24,940 nucleotides of DNA. Origin: Planctomycetota bacterium (GTDB lineage Bacteria > Planctomycetota > Phycisphaerae > Phycisphaerales > SM1A02). The stretch is taken from positions 1-24,940 of the forward strand of contig JADFGE010000005.1 of assembly GCA_022567855.1 (NCBI GenBank), given 5' to 3'. Position numbers and translations under genes: made by a program. The notes beneath the pieces are model-generated. The model saw only the letters and a list, made by a program, of their open reading frames with translations, was not told the DNA's origin and searched no databases. Below, one piece after another: positions 6,902 through 13,682 of this stretch (position 1 is the first letter of the stretch; each line of letters begins with the position of its first letter).

Positions 6902-7264
6902 ACCCACACCGGTGGAGCACGTCACTCACGCCATCGAACGTAAACTCTTGCAATGCAATGACTAAACGCTCATTGCAGCGATTCGACCTCGACCGATATG
7001 CCTCGGCCCCACCAAGACGACGCCCGCGTTTGACCTTCTGCGCCGGTCAAGCCGATACGGCAGTCGACTGGCGACGTGATGCACGGCCACAGCGCTGTGT
7101 TGAACGAAGACCACGGTAGTCTGTGCGTTGCCCAAGACCATGAGGAGTCACGAGCGTGAACACGTTACGGCATCCACGAAGCATTCCTTAAGATCGGTTG
7201 CCTGCTGATCTGCTGGAACCGCGTCTTCGAGTTTTGTTAGAGTCCCATAATGAAACCATACGGG
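6902..7264. other. Intergenic stretch without recognisable genes
   Basis: Between the end of the insertion sequence tail and the ferredoxin gene I see no coding region with plausible composition, no tRNA and no clear repeat. It may be decayed sequence from earlier insertions. Confidence 0.5.
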
Positions 7265-7295
7265 GTCTGAGCAGCGGCACCAGGCCGGATCAGAC
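7265..7295 (-). terminator. Possible hairpin terminator at the end of the ferredoxin gene
   Basis: GTCTGA (7265-7270) pairs with TCAGAC (7290-7295), enclosing an inner stem CGGC/GCCG around ACCAG. The hairpin overlaps the ferredoxin stop codon. There is no strong T-run after it, so intrinsic termination is only a possibility. Confidence 0.35.
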
Positions 7296-7538
7296 AGCAG
7301 CATCCTTCGCTCCAAACAACACCTGGCCGGTCTCGGCGTCCTGAACGACAATCGCTGCGAGAGGACATCCTTCAGCCGCTTCGAGAATATTCGCGGCCGT
7401 ATCGTTCGTTGGATCAACCACGCTCGACTGGCGTTGATCGTTCAGCGCGAAGACGCTTGGACTCAGTTGCACGCAAATCGTTGAGCCCACGCACTTGTTG
7501 AGATCCACCGTGATGCGGAGGCGTTGCGAGGTAGACAC
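7290..7538 (-). CDS. Small 3Fe-4S ferredoxin, partner of the P450
   Basis: An 82-residue ferredoxin. Cysteines at 16 and 22 (CVGSTIC) and 58 (GCPLAAI) give the three-cysteine pattern C-x5-C...C-P of the 3Fe-4S ferredoxins that donate electrons to bacterial class I cytochromes P450; the position that would be the fourth ligand in a 4Fe-4S ferredoxin is Ser/Thr. I chose GTG at 7538 because AAGGAA (7545-7550) sits 6 bases upstream. The gene starts about 20 bases after the P450 stop, on the same strand, so the two are almost certainly cotranscribed from the promoter upstream of the P450. A ferredoxin reductase is not visible in the window and would have to come from elsewhere. Confidence 0.88.
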   Translation of the reverse strand: MSTSQRLRITVDLNKCVGSTICVQLSPSVFALNDQRQSSVVDPTNDTAANILEAAEGCPLAAIVVQDAETGQVLFGAKDAAV

Positions 7539-7558
7539 ACGTTGTTCCTTACCACACG

Positions 7559-8767
7559 CTAGAATTCGACGGGCAGAGCCTTGAGCGCGCGGCTGACCAC
7601 CGCCGGGTGGTACTCCAATTCGTCGGTGGCCACGACCGGCACGGGGAGCCTCTGCGTGAGCCCGAGGAATGCCTCCTGCGCCTCCATCCGCGCCAGCGAC
7701 GCCCCGAGACACACATGGATCCCGTGCGCGAAGGCCACATGCGGATTGGGGCTGCGCGTGAGTTCGAGCCGATCAGGATCCGTAAACTGCTGTGGATCCC
7801 GGTTGGCCGCGGAGAGCACAACGAGCGCTCGATCACCGTCGCGCAGCGTCTTGCCGCCCACCGTCACGTCGTGTTTCACCCAACGCACCGTGGCCTTGAC
7901 CGGCCCGTCATACCGAAGCAGCTCTTCCACCGCCGATTCGATGAGTGCAGGTTGCTGCTTCAGCCGCTCCCAGTGGTCCGGGTGGCGCAGAAGCGCCAAG
8001 GTACCGTTGGCGATGAGATTCATCGTGGTCTCATGCCCGCCGAACACCAGCAAGACACACGTCGCAATGACCTCCTGCTCGGAGAGCTCCCCGCGCTCCT
8101 GGGCGGCCACTAGCGCGGTCAGTAAATCATCCGCCGGATGGGCTCGTTTTTCCTCGACAATCGGGGTCAAGTACTCAACAAGTGACGTCACCCCCTCGCA
8201 GGCTATTTCCCTGCGCCGCGGCTCGTCCGCCCGGAGGAAGAAAAAGACGCCGAGCTGCTCCGACCATTGTTTGATCAAGTCGCGATCAAGGTCAGGCGCA
8301 CCCATCAACCCCAGAATCACCGTAAGGGGAACGAGATAGGCGAAGTCGCGGACCACATCCATCCGCCCTTTACCCTCTATTTCCCCCAGCAGATCGCCGA
8401 CGATCGCTCGCACCCGCGGACGGTATCTCTCTACGGCCTTGGGGGTGAACGCTTTGTTCAGTACGATTCGCAGTCGGGTGTGGTCAGGGGGGTCGCGAAA
8501 GACAATCCATTGCGAGAGCACATCGAAGATCGGTGCAAACCGCTGGCGGTCGGCCTCAGACAGCTCCCGGGCGAGAAAACGCATCCGGTCCGAGGAGAAA
8601 CCGTCCGGATCTCGCAACACCTGGACCACATCGTCGTAACCGGTGAGCATCCACCCGCCCCATCGTTCGTTGAAAAACACAGGGTCTAACTCCCGCATTT
8701 GGCGATAGTACGAGTGCGGGTCGGTCATGACGTCCGGGGCCATCAGATCGTCAGTTACCAGCGGCAT
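7559..8767 (-). CDS. Bacterial class I cytochrome P450
   Basis: A 402-residue soluble cytochrome P450 of normal bacterial length. Visible landmarks are the helix-C motif DPPDHTRLR (about 92-100), the oxygen-activating I-helix GGHETT (243-248, with the acid/Thr pair of monooxygenases), the E-x-x-R motif ELLR (282-285), and the haem-binding loop FAHGIHVCLG with the axial thiolate Cys353. Sequence style is that of CYP105/107/109-like hydroxylases; the substrate cannot be read from sequence. ATG at 8767 is supported by AAGGAGG at 8773-8779, 5 bases upstream, and a strong promoter further up. It is paired with a 3Fe-4S ferredoxin. Its neighbours on the other strand are NO reductase genes, but nothing in the I-helix resembles the fungal NO reductase P450nor. 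Confidence 0.93.
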   Translation of the reverse strand: MPLVTDDLMAPDVMTDPHSYYRQMRELDPVFFNERWGGWMLTGYDDVVQVLRDPDGFSSDRMRFLARELSEADRQRFAPIFDVLSQWIVFRDPPDHTRLRIVLNKAFTPKAVERYRPRVRAIVGDLLGEIEGKGRMDVVRDFAYLVPLTVILGLMGAPDLDRDLIKQWSEQLGVFFFLRADEPRRREIACEGVTSLVEYLTPIVEEKRAHPADDLLTALVAAQERGELSEQEVIATCVLLVFGGHETTMNLIANGTLALLRHPDHWERLKQQPALIESAVEELLRYDGPVKATVRWVKHDVTVGGKTLRDGDRALVVLSAANRDPQQFTDPDRLELTRSPNPHVAFAHGIHVCLGASLARMEAQEAFLGLTQRLPVPVVATDELEYHPAVVSRALKALPVEF

Positions 8768-8806
8768 CGGAGCCTCCTTATCCGGGCTAGTGATAGGCGT
8801 TCAGAT

Positions 8807-8835
8807 AATATACGATAAACCTATCTTCTTGTCAA
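8807..8835 (-). promoter_or_regulatory. Sigma70-like promoter of the P450-ferredoxin operon
   Basis: On the minus strand TTGACA (8830-8835) is followed after exactly 17 bases by TATATT (8807-8812). The -10 region also lies inside an interrupted inverted repeat: GATAGG at 8792-8797 and CCTATC at 8820-8825. A regulator could bind this, but the arms are short. Confidence 0.7.
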
Positions 8836-8918
8836 TTATAAGGTCCGGGCCGGCGCCGGCATTGAGGACCACCCTCCAACGGGCAGGGACGCCCGCGTAA
8901 GGACTCAAACAAATCAAT

Positions 8919-8950
8919 CCTGACACCCTTTTCTGCCTGACACCCTTTCT
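8919..8950. repeat. Direct repeat of CCTGACACCCTTT(T)CT
   Basis: Two copies, 8919-8934 (with an extra T) and 8936-8950, separated by one base. They lie in the divergent region between the P450 and the NorC-like gene. The sequence resembles short TGACACC-type repeats scattered in intergenic regions of many genomes. Confidence 0.75.
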
Positions 8951-8980
8951 ACCCCCGCGGGTTGGAGCCGACGCGTTACA

Positions 8981-9838
8981 ATGAACACTGATGCGGTCCT
9001 CGCCCCCGGCCGGTTGCAGGGAAGCCGCGATGGACATGCCTCAGCCGGATTCTATATGGCGAACGAACGCGGATTCTGGTGTATGCCCTGCAGCATACCT
9101 GCCAAGCAGGGCTTGATGCTCGTCCTCGTCTCGTGCTTTTTCATACAGAGTAGTCTCGTCTATTTCGATGAGTCTGACAGTGAACCGCTGTCCGACGCCG
9201 CACGTGAAGGACGTCGAATCTGGCACCGCCACAATTGCCAGAGTTGTCATCAGTTCTACGGGTTCGGGGGATTCCTCGGCCCCGACCTGACCAATGCGAC
9301 CCAACGACTGACGCCCGAGCGTCTGGAGCATTTGTTGACCGTGGGATCCGAGCAGATGCCGTCATTCAATCTTTCTTCGGATGAGATCGAGGCCTTCAGC
9401 GCGTTTCTGGCAGCGATGAACGACACCGGTCGCGGGCAGGCGAGATTTGCCGGTGAAGATCCCGCCTCGCGGCTGTTGCAGGCCATCGAGCAGGAACTTG
9501 CCGTGTCTGATGATGCTAACGCAATCGAGGGATTCAACCTCTTCATGAGCCGAGGGTGTCAGGGATGTCACATCCAGTTGGGGCAAGCAAGTACAATCGC
9601 GCCTGATCTGATTGACGTGGGCGATCGCCTGATTCATTCGGAGATCATGGAGGTGCTGGAGAACGGCCGTCTTCCCGGCATGCCTGCCCCGTCACTCTCT
9701 GCCCAGGGGCGGGAATTGACATACGAGTTTCTCATGTGGCTGGGCGAACACCGCGCCGTGTTGCGCGCGGCGGCGACCGAACCGACCCAGAGCGACGGCG
9801 TCGCCTGGCCCGATGTGCCGTGGTGGGAGTTTCGATGA
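8981..9838 (+). CDS. norC: Di-haem NorC-like cytochrome c subunit
   Basis: Membrane-anchored cytochrome c that would feed electrons to the NorB-like subunit next door. One transmembrane anchor (about 43-62, LMLVLVSCFFIQSSLVYF) is followed by REGRRIWHRHN-CQSCH (Cys86, Cys89, His90) and QFYGFGGFLGPDLTN, a typical NorC signature, with Met126 as likely sixth ligand. A second c-type domain has CQGCH (Cys193, Cys196, His197) and Met234 in PGMPAP. Standard NorC has only one c haem, so this is an extended form. The start is uncertain: ATG at 8981 has a poor ribosome binding site, and the 40 residues before the anchor look unnatural; ATGs at 9056, 9083 and 9116 are alternatives. The stop overlaps the norB start (ATGA), implying coupled translation. 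Confidence 0.82.
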   Translation: MNTDAVLAPGRLQGSRDGHASAGFYMANERGFWCMPCSIPAKQGLMLVLVSCFFIQSSLVYFDESDSEPLSDAAREGRRIWHRHNCQSCHQFYGFGGFLGPDLTNATQRLTPERLEHLLTVGSEQMPSFNLSSDEIEAFSAFLAAMNDTGRGQARFAGEDPASRLLQAIEQELAVSDDANAIEGFNLFMSRGCQGCHIQLGQASTIAPDLIDVGDRLIHSEIMEVLENGRLPGMPAPSLSAQGRELTYEFLMWLGEHRAVLRAAATEPTQSDGVAWPDVPWWEFR

Positions 9839-11280
9839 TTCCGCCGAACGCCCCGCGCGAGACACAGGATGAGGCGGCCGTTGATTCGGGCGAAGATTCG
9901 CCATGGTATGTATCCGTCGATCCGGTTCGCCGATACGCCACGCTGACGTTTCTTCGCGGCAGCCTGGTGTCGCTGGCGATCACGGTCGGAGCCGGAGTCC
10001 TGGCCGTGTTGTTTTACATTCCCGGCGCTGCCTCGTTTCTCGTGCGCCCCGGGTTGAGTTTCGCGGCATTGCGACCGATTCACACGACCTTTGCGTCCGC
10101 ATGGATATTCCTCGGCGGCATCGCGGTCGTGCACCACTACCTCCAGGATCACGGCGGCGCCACCACAAGCGCCGAACGCCGGCGCCTGCTCGTGCAGGTT
10201 TCACTCTGGGGATTGACGGGGATGGGAATCCTGGTAACGCTGGCGATGGGGATCTCATCCGGCCGCGAATACATGGGATTCCATCCCGCCTTTTCGGCCG
10301 CGATCTTGCTCGGCTGGCTCCTCTTTGCGTGGAACTTTTTTCGCGCAGTCGGGCGCGGGTTCTGGGGCCGGCCTGTGTACGTGACCATGTGGGGTGTCGG
10401 CGCATTGCTCTTTATCTACACGTTTCTGGAGCAGCATGTATGGCTGTTCAAGGGCGTCTTCACCTCCCCAATCGTCGATCTTCGACTCCAGTGGAAGGCG
10501 ACGGGAACCCTGGTCGGCAGTTTCAATCTCCTCGTGTACGGAACCCTGTACTACGTCGGCGAGAAACTCTCCGGCGATAAAGACTACGCCTACTCCAAGA
10601 TGGCCTACGCGCTCTTTGGGGTGGGACTGCTCAACTCCTTTACGAACTTCGCCCACCACACCTACCACGTTCCGCAGAGTGAGGTGGTCAAGTGGATCAG
10701 TTTCATCGTGAGCATGACCGAGGCGCTCATCCTGATTCGGGTCATCTCGGATATTGCAAGGATGTCTTCGCGCCGAAAGGGCGATCCGTTCAACTCGACG
10801 CGTTGTTTCATCGTCGCCGCAAAATGGTGGACATGCGCAATGCTGTTCACCTCGTTGCTGCTTTCGGTGCCTCCGCTCAATGCGCTGGTGCACGGCACGC
10901 ACGTGGTAACCGCACATGCTATGGGCACGGAAATCGGGATCGACAGCATGGTGCTCTTCGCCGCCGTCTCGTGGATCCTGAGCGAGGTCCTGACCCGGCG
11001 CACGGGCACGGATGCGGTTCTTCATTCGCCGCGCATGCGATTCCTCATCCTCGGGCTGAACGTTATGGCGGGCGCGCTCATCGTGTGGCTGAACATCTCC
11101 GGCATCATCGTGGGCTATACGCGATACCAACTCCTGCCGCCGCCCGAATGGCTCCAGAGTTGCAACTATTATGTTTTCGCCGGCGCAGGATGTGGCACGG
11201 CGCTCTTCCTGTTTGCGCTGGTGGCGACGTGGCTGCGGATTGCGTTCGGGAGAAATGGACGCCTGACTTCGCCCGTCTGA
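9835..11280 (+). CDS. norB: NorB-like haem-copper oxidase superfamily subunit (putative NO reductase)
   Basis: A 481-residue polytopic protein with about 12 hydrophobic helices. His83 in RPIHTTFASAW is the expected helix II low-spin haem ligand, His274-His275 in FAHHTYHVP resemble the paired helix VII metal ligands, and HGTHVVTAHAMGTEIGID (353-370) is a segment I associate with NorB helix X. The conserved cNOR helix VI motif H-L-W-V-E-G-x-x-E is not present: the matching stretch (about 221-247, KATGTLVGSFN...GEKLSG) has no His or Glu at those places, and the nearest candidate is His201 in EQHVW. It therefore looks like a divergent NOR clade rather than standard NorB. ATG at 9835 overlaps the NorC stop; earlier in-frame starts lie inside norC. 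Another NO-handling haem-copper enzyme is the alternative. Confidence 0.75.
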   Translation: MIPPNAPRETQDEAAVDSGEDSPWYVSVDPVRRYATLTFLRGSLVSLAITVGAGVLAVLFYIPGAASFLVRPGLSFAALRPIHTTFASAWIFLGGIAVVHHYLQDHGGATTSAERRRLLVQVSLWGLTGMGILVTLAMGISSGREYMGFHPAFSAAILLGWLLFAWNFFRAVGRGFWGRPVYVTMWGVGALLFIYTFLEQHVWLFKGVFTSPIVDLRLQWKATGTLVGSFNLLVYGTLYYVGEKLSGDKDYAYSKMAYALFGVGLLNSFTNFAHHTYHVPQSEVVKWISFIVSMTEALILIRVISDIARMSSRRKGDPFNSTRCFIVAAKWWTCAMLFTSLLLSVPPLNALVHGTHVVTAHAMGTEIGIDSMVLFAAVSWILSEVLTRRTGTDAVLHSPRMRFLILGLNVMAGALIVWLNISGIIVGYTRYQLLPPPEWLQSCNYYVFAGAGCGTALFLFALVATWLRIAFGRNGRLTSPV

Positions 11281-11384
11281 TTCGTGAAGCAAGGGAAAAC
11301 CCAGGACAGCGTACGCTGCAAATATTCGACTGAAAAGAGGAACTACGCCGCTTGCCGGTGATATGAACGCAGCAGACCGCCGAG

Positions 11385-11519
11385 TCACTTGCGACACTCG
11401 ACCGGAGCCGTGGCCTCGGTAGGTTCCCCACTGTTTTGGAGGTAGCGATTCCCGAGTCCTTGATGTGGTCGTTCAAGGTGATCGTGCTCCAGATACTGGT
11501 CGATAGCGTTCCGCAGTGA
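11385..11519 (-). pseudogene. C-terminal remnant of a second, different transposase
   Basis: On the minus strand about 45 codons read SLRNAIDQYLEHDHLERPHQ-GLGN and on to a TGA at 11385-11387. This is the C-terminal signature (Y-x-x-x-x-x-x-ERPHQGLGN) of rve-type transposases, but it differs from the copy-1 element (YYHSDRPHQSLDGN), so it derives from another insertion sequence. All upstream coding sequence is missing: at about 11520 it abuts the copy-2 remnant lying on the opposite strand. Confidence 0.72.
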
Positions 11520-11525
11520 GCGATT

Positions 11526-11855
11526 ATCTACGGCGATGTCGTTCGCTCTCGGATTGCCAATCTGGGAACCAAGGAAGGCTCGACGGCCCCGCGCTCCCCG
11601 TGGCAGAACGGATACGCCGAGCGCCTGATCGGCTCGATTCGTCGCGAGTGCCTTGAACACATCATCGTTCTGAACAAGGCACATCTGATTCGAGCTCTCA
11701 GTGAGTACTTCGAGTACTACGACACGGACCGGCCACATCAATCGCCCGACGGCAACTCACCGACGCGTCGAGAAGTTGAGTGGCCAGACCAAGGCCGGGT
11801 TGTTGCCGAGCCTGTTCTCGGCGGCCTGCATCATCGATACCGACGCGCCGCCTGA
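11526..11855 (+). pseudogene. 5'-truncated copy of the copy-1 transposase
   Basis: 109 codons plus stop corresponding to residues about 230-338 of the transposase at 5713-6729, still in frame (IYGDVVRSR ... HHRYRRAA). Runs such as the one around CCGTGGCAGAACGGATACGC are identical between copies for more than 50 bases. The N-terminal two thirds, including Asp167 and Asp226, are missing, so it cannot be active. Substitutions (for example EGSTAPRS for EVLTAPRT) show it has drifted. Confidence 0.88.
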
Positions 11856-12035
11856 CAACCAGACCTTGGTTCCGATTGGTTCTGATTTGCATTTGAGCGC
11901 TATCGGTGCGTGCTGATCGCAAAAGTGGTGTCAAACCCATGCAGAATCGCGTGGTCAGCTGACCGATAGCCGCCACGAATAAGTGTCGCACACGATCGTC
12001 CAACACCCGACAAACGCCCGGATGACGTTTTCGCC
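11526..12035 (+). mobile_element. Insertion sequence, copy 2, truncated
   Basis: Same orientation as copy 1. Homology covers the transposase 3' end and the tail of about 180 bases, ending at GTTTTCGCC (12027-12035). With copy 1 it brackets the P450-ferredoxin and NorC-NorB genes. Confidence 0.82.
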
Positions 12036-12077
12036 GCCTTCAAGCCACTTGCGTTTGCGGTATTCAGTACGAACATA

Positions 12078-13679
12078 CTAAGGATTCTTCACATAGGCGT
12101 TGGGCCGCAAATAGAACCACCAGTTGAGCACCAGGCATATGAAGTAGAAGACCGCGAAACCATACAGGGCATACTCAGGCGTCACCGCCTTGATCTGCTC
12201 TCCGAAGACCTTTGGGATGATGAACGCCCCGTATGCAGCCACGGCTGAGGTCCACCCGAGCACCGGACCCGCCTGCTCCGCATTGAACACAACGGCGATC
12301 GTACGGAACGTCGATCCATTTCCTACACCGGTGGCTGTGAAGAGAATAATAAAGAGCACGAAGAACTGCCAGAAGTACTGCTCCGGCGTTGCTGACTGAT
12401 AAGCCATCTTCATGAAATACGCGACACCGAGCGCTGAGAGGATCATCACGATCGAGACGATCTGAGTCACCTTCGCCCCGCCCACCTTGTCGGAGATCCA
12501 TCCACCGACCGGTCGAATCAGCGCGCCGATGAACGGCCCCATCCATGCGAACATGAGCGCACTCGGTCCATTAGGATTCACCGTGTTGTGAGTCAGCACA
12601 CCGTCAATGGTCAGATGCTGAAAGCCGAAGATGACCTTGATCGCAAGTGGAAATGCGGCGGAGTAGCCGATGAACGAACCAAAGGTCATGGTGTAGATGA
12701 CGGTCATAGCCCAGGTGTGCTTGTTGGAGAATATCTTGTACTGCCGCTTTAGATTGGCCTTGAGGCTTCCCCAGCTCAGAAACCGCATGAGAACGACCGT
12801 TGCTCCAATCACGAGCGGTAGGACGATCCACTTGCTGAGCAGTTCCAACCCGGTTGGTTTCGGTAGCAGGAGGTAGAGACCAACAACGGCTGTGAAGAAG
12901 CCGATCCCCAGGAGAAAAGTGATTTTGGCGAAGGCCGGGATTGGCCCACCCAACTCCGGTGTGACCGCCTTGGTTGTGATATTGTTCATCCCAAGCCAGC
13001 CTGCAAAGGCAAGCGGAATCAAGAACACCAGCCAAATAAAGCCCGCGTTGTGAATGTAGGTCTCCGTGCCGGCCTCGATTTTTCCGATCAGCGTTCCGCT
13101 GGAGTTGACGAGTGTCATCGACTCGCCACCGAATATCCCAAAAGTCATCACTAACGGGACCAGGATCTGCATGGTGGTGACGCCGAAGTTGCCGAGCCCG
13201 GCGTTGAGGCCAAGCGACGTGCCCTGCACTCGTTTGGGGAAGAAGAAGCTGATGTTGGACATGGACGAAGCGAAGTTCCCGCCGCCAAACCCAGTGAGCA
13301 GCGCCAGAAGCTGAAACACCCACAGAGGCGTATCAATGTTCCGCAGCGCAAAGCCGGTTCCTGCCGCTGGTATCATCAACAGGGCGGTGGTGAAGAAGAT
13401 GGTGTTCCGACCGCCGGCAATTCTGATGAAGAACGTACTGGGGATTCGCAGCGTGGCGCCAGCCAAGCCCGCAATCGCAGTGAGCGTGAACAGATCCGCC
13501 TGTTCAAAGGGGAATCCAAGGTTGAGCATCTGTACGGTGATGATGCCCCAGTACAGCCAAACCGCAAACCCGCAGAGCAGGCTCGGGATGGAGATCCACA
13601 GGTTGCGCCGGGCGATCTTCTTTCCGGTGTTTTCCCAGAATTCGTCGTTCTCTACGTCCCAATGTTCCAGGTTCGCCAT
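12078..13679 (-). CDS. narK: NarK2-type nitrate/nitrite transporter (MFS)
   Basis: A 533-residue major facilitator of the nitrate/nitrite porter family. The polar N-terminus (MANLEHWDVENDEFWENTGKKIARRNL) is typical of the NarK2 type. Nitrate-signature-like glycine-rich helices are visible: GTSLGLNAGLGNFGV in the first half and GWTSAVAAYGAFIIPKVFG in the second. Arginines in TLRIPSTFF and ALIRPVGGW occupy the positions of the substrate-binding arginines of TM2 and TM8, and GGWISDKVGG is the MFS loop motif. It starts 3 bases after the narK1 stop, with AAGGA upstream, as the last gene of the nar operon. NarK2 proteins commonly exchange nitrate for nitrite, while NarK1 proteins co-transport nitrate with protons; which does what here is inference. 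Confidence 0.88.
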   Translation of the reverse strand: MANLEHWDVENDEFWENTGKKIARRNLWISIPSLLCGFAVWLYWGIITVQMLNLGFPFEQADLFTLTAIAGLAGATLRIPSTFFIRIAGGRNTIFFTTALLMIPAAGTGFALRNIDTPLWVFQLLALLTGFGGGNFASSMSNISFFFPKRVQGTSLGLNAGLGNFGVTTMQILVPLVMTFGIFGGESMTLVNSSGTLIGKIEAGTETYIHNAGFIWLVFLIPLAFAGWLGMNNITTKAVTPELGGPIPAFAKITFLLGIGFFTAVVGLYLLLPKPTGLELLSKWIVLPLVIGATVVLMRFLSWGSLKANLKRQYKIFSNKHTWAMTVIYTMTFGSFIGYSAAFPLAIKVIFGFQHLTIDGVLTHNTVNPNGPSALMFAWMGPFIGALIRPVGGWISDKVGGAKVTQIVSIVMILSALGVAYFMKMAYQSATPEQYFWQFFVLFIILFTATGVGNGSTFRTIAVVFNAEQAGPVLGWTSAVAAYGAFIIPKVFGEQIKAVTPEYALYGFAVFYFICLVLNWWFYLRPNAYVKNP

Positions 13680-13682
13680 GCG

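Noticed and set aside
6747..6953. Minus-strand open frames in the insertion sequence tails, similar in both copies
   Set aside because: The similarity follows from the DNA homology of the two IS tails; the frames differ in length and start, have no ribosome binding sites and overlap the transposase 3' end.
7559..8767. P450 as a P450nor-type nitric oxide reductase, because of the neighbouring NOR genes
   Set aside because: The I-helix has GGHETT with the acid/Thr pair of monooxygenases, not the AGNAT-type helix of fungal P450nor, and a ferredoxin partner is present, which P450nor does not need.
9835..11280. NorB-like protein as NO dismutase
   Set aside because: NO dismutase is a qNOR-type single chain with a fused N-terminal domain; this protein is short and paired with a separate cytochrome c. 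The missing helix VI residues alone do not justify that call.
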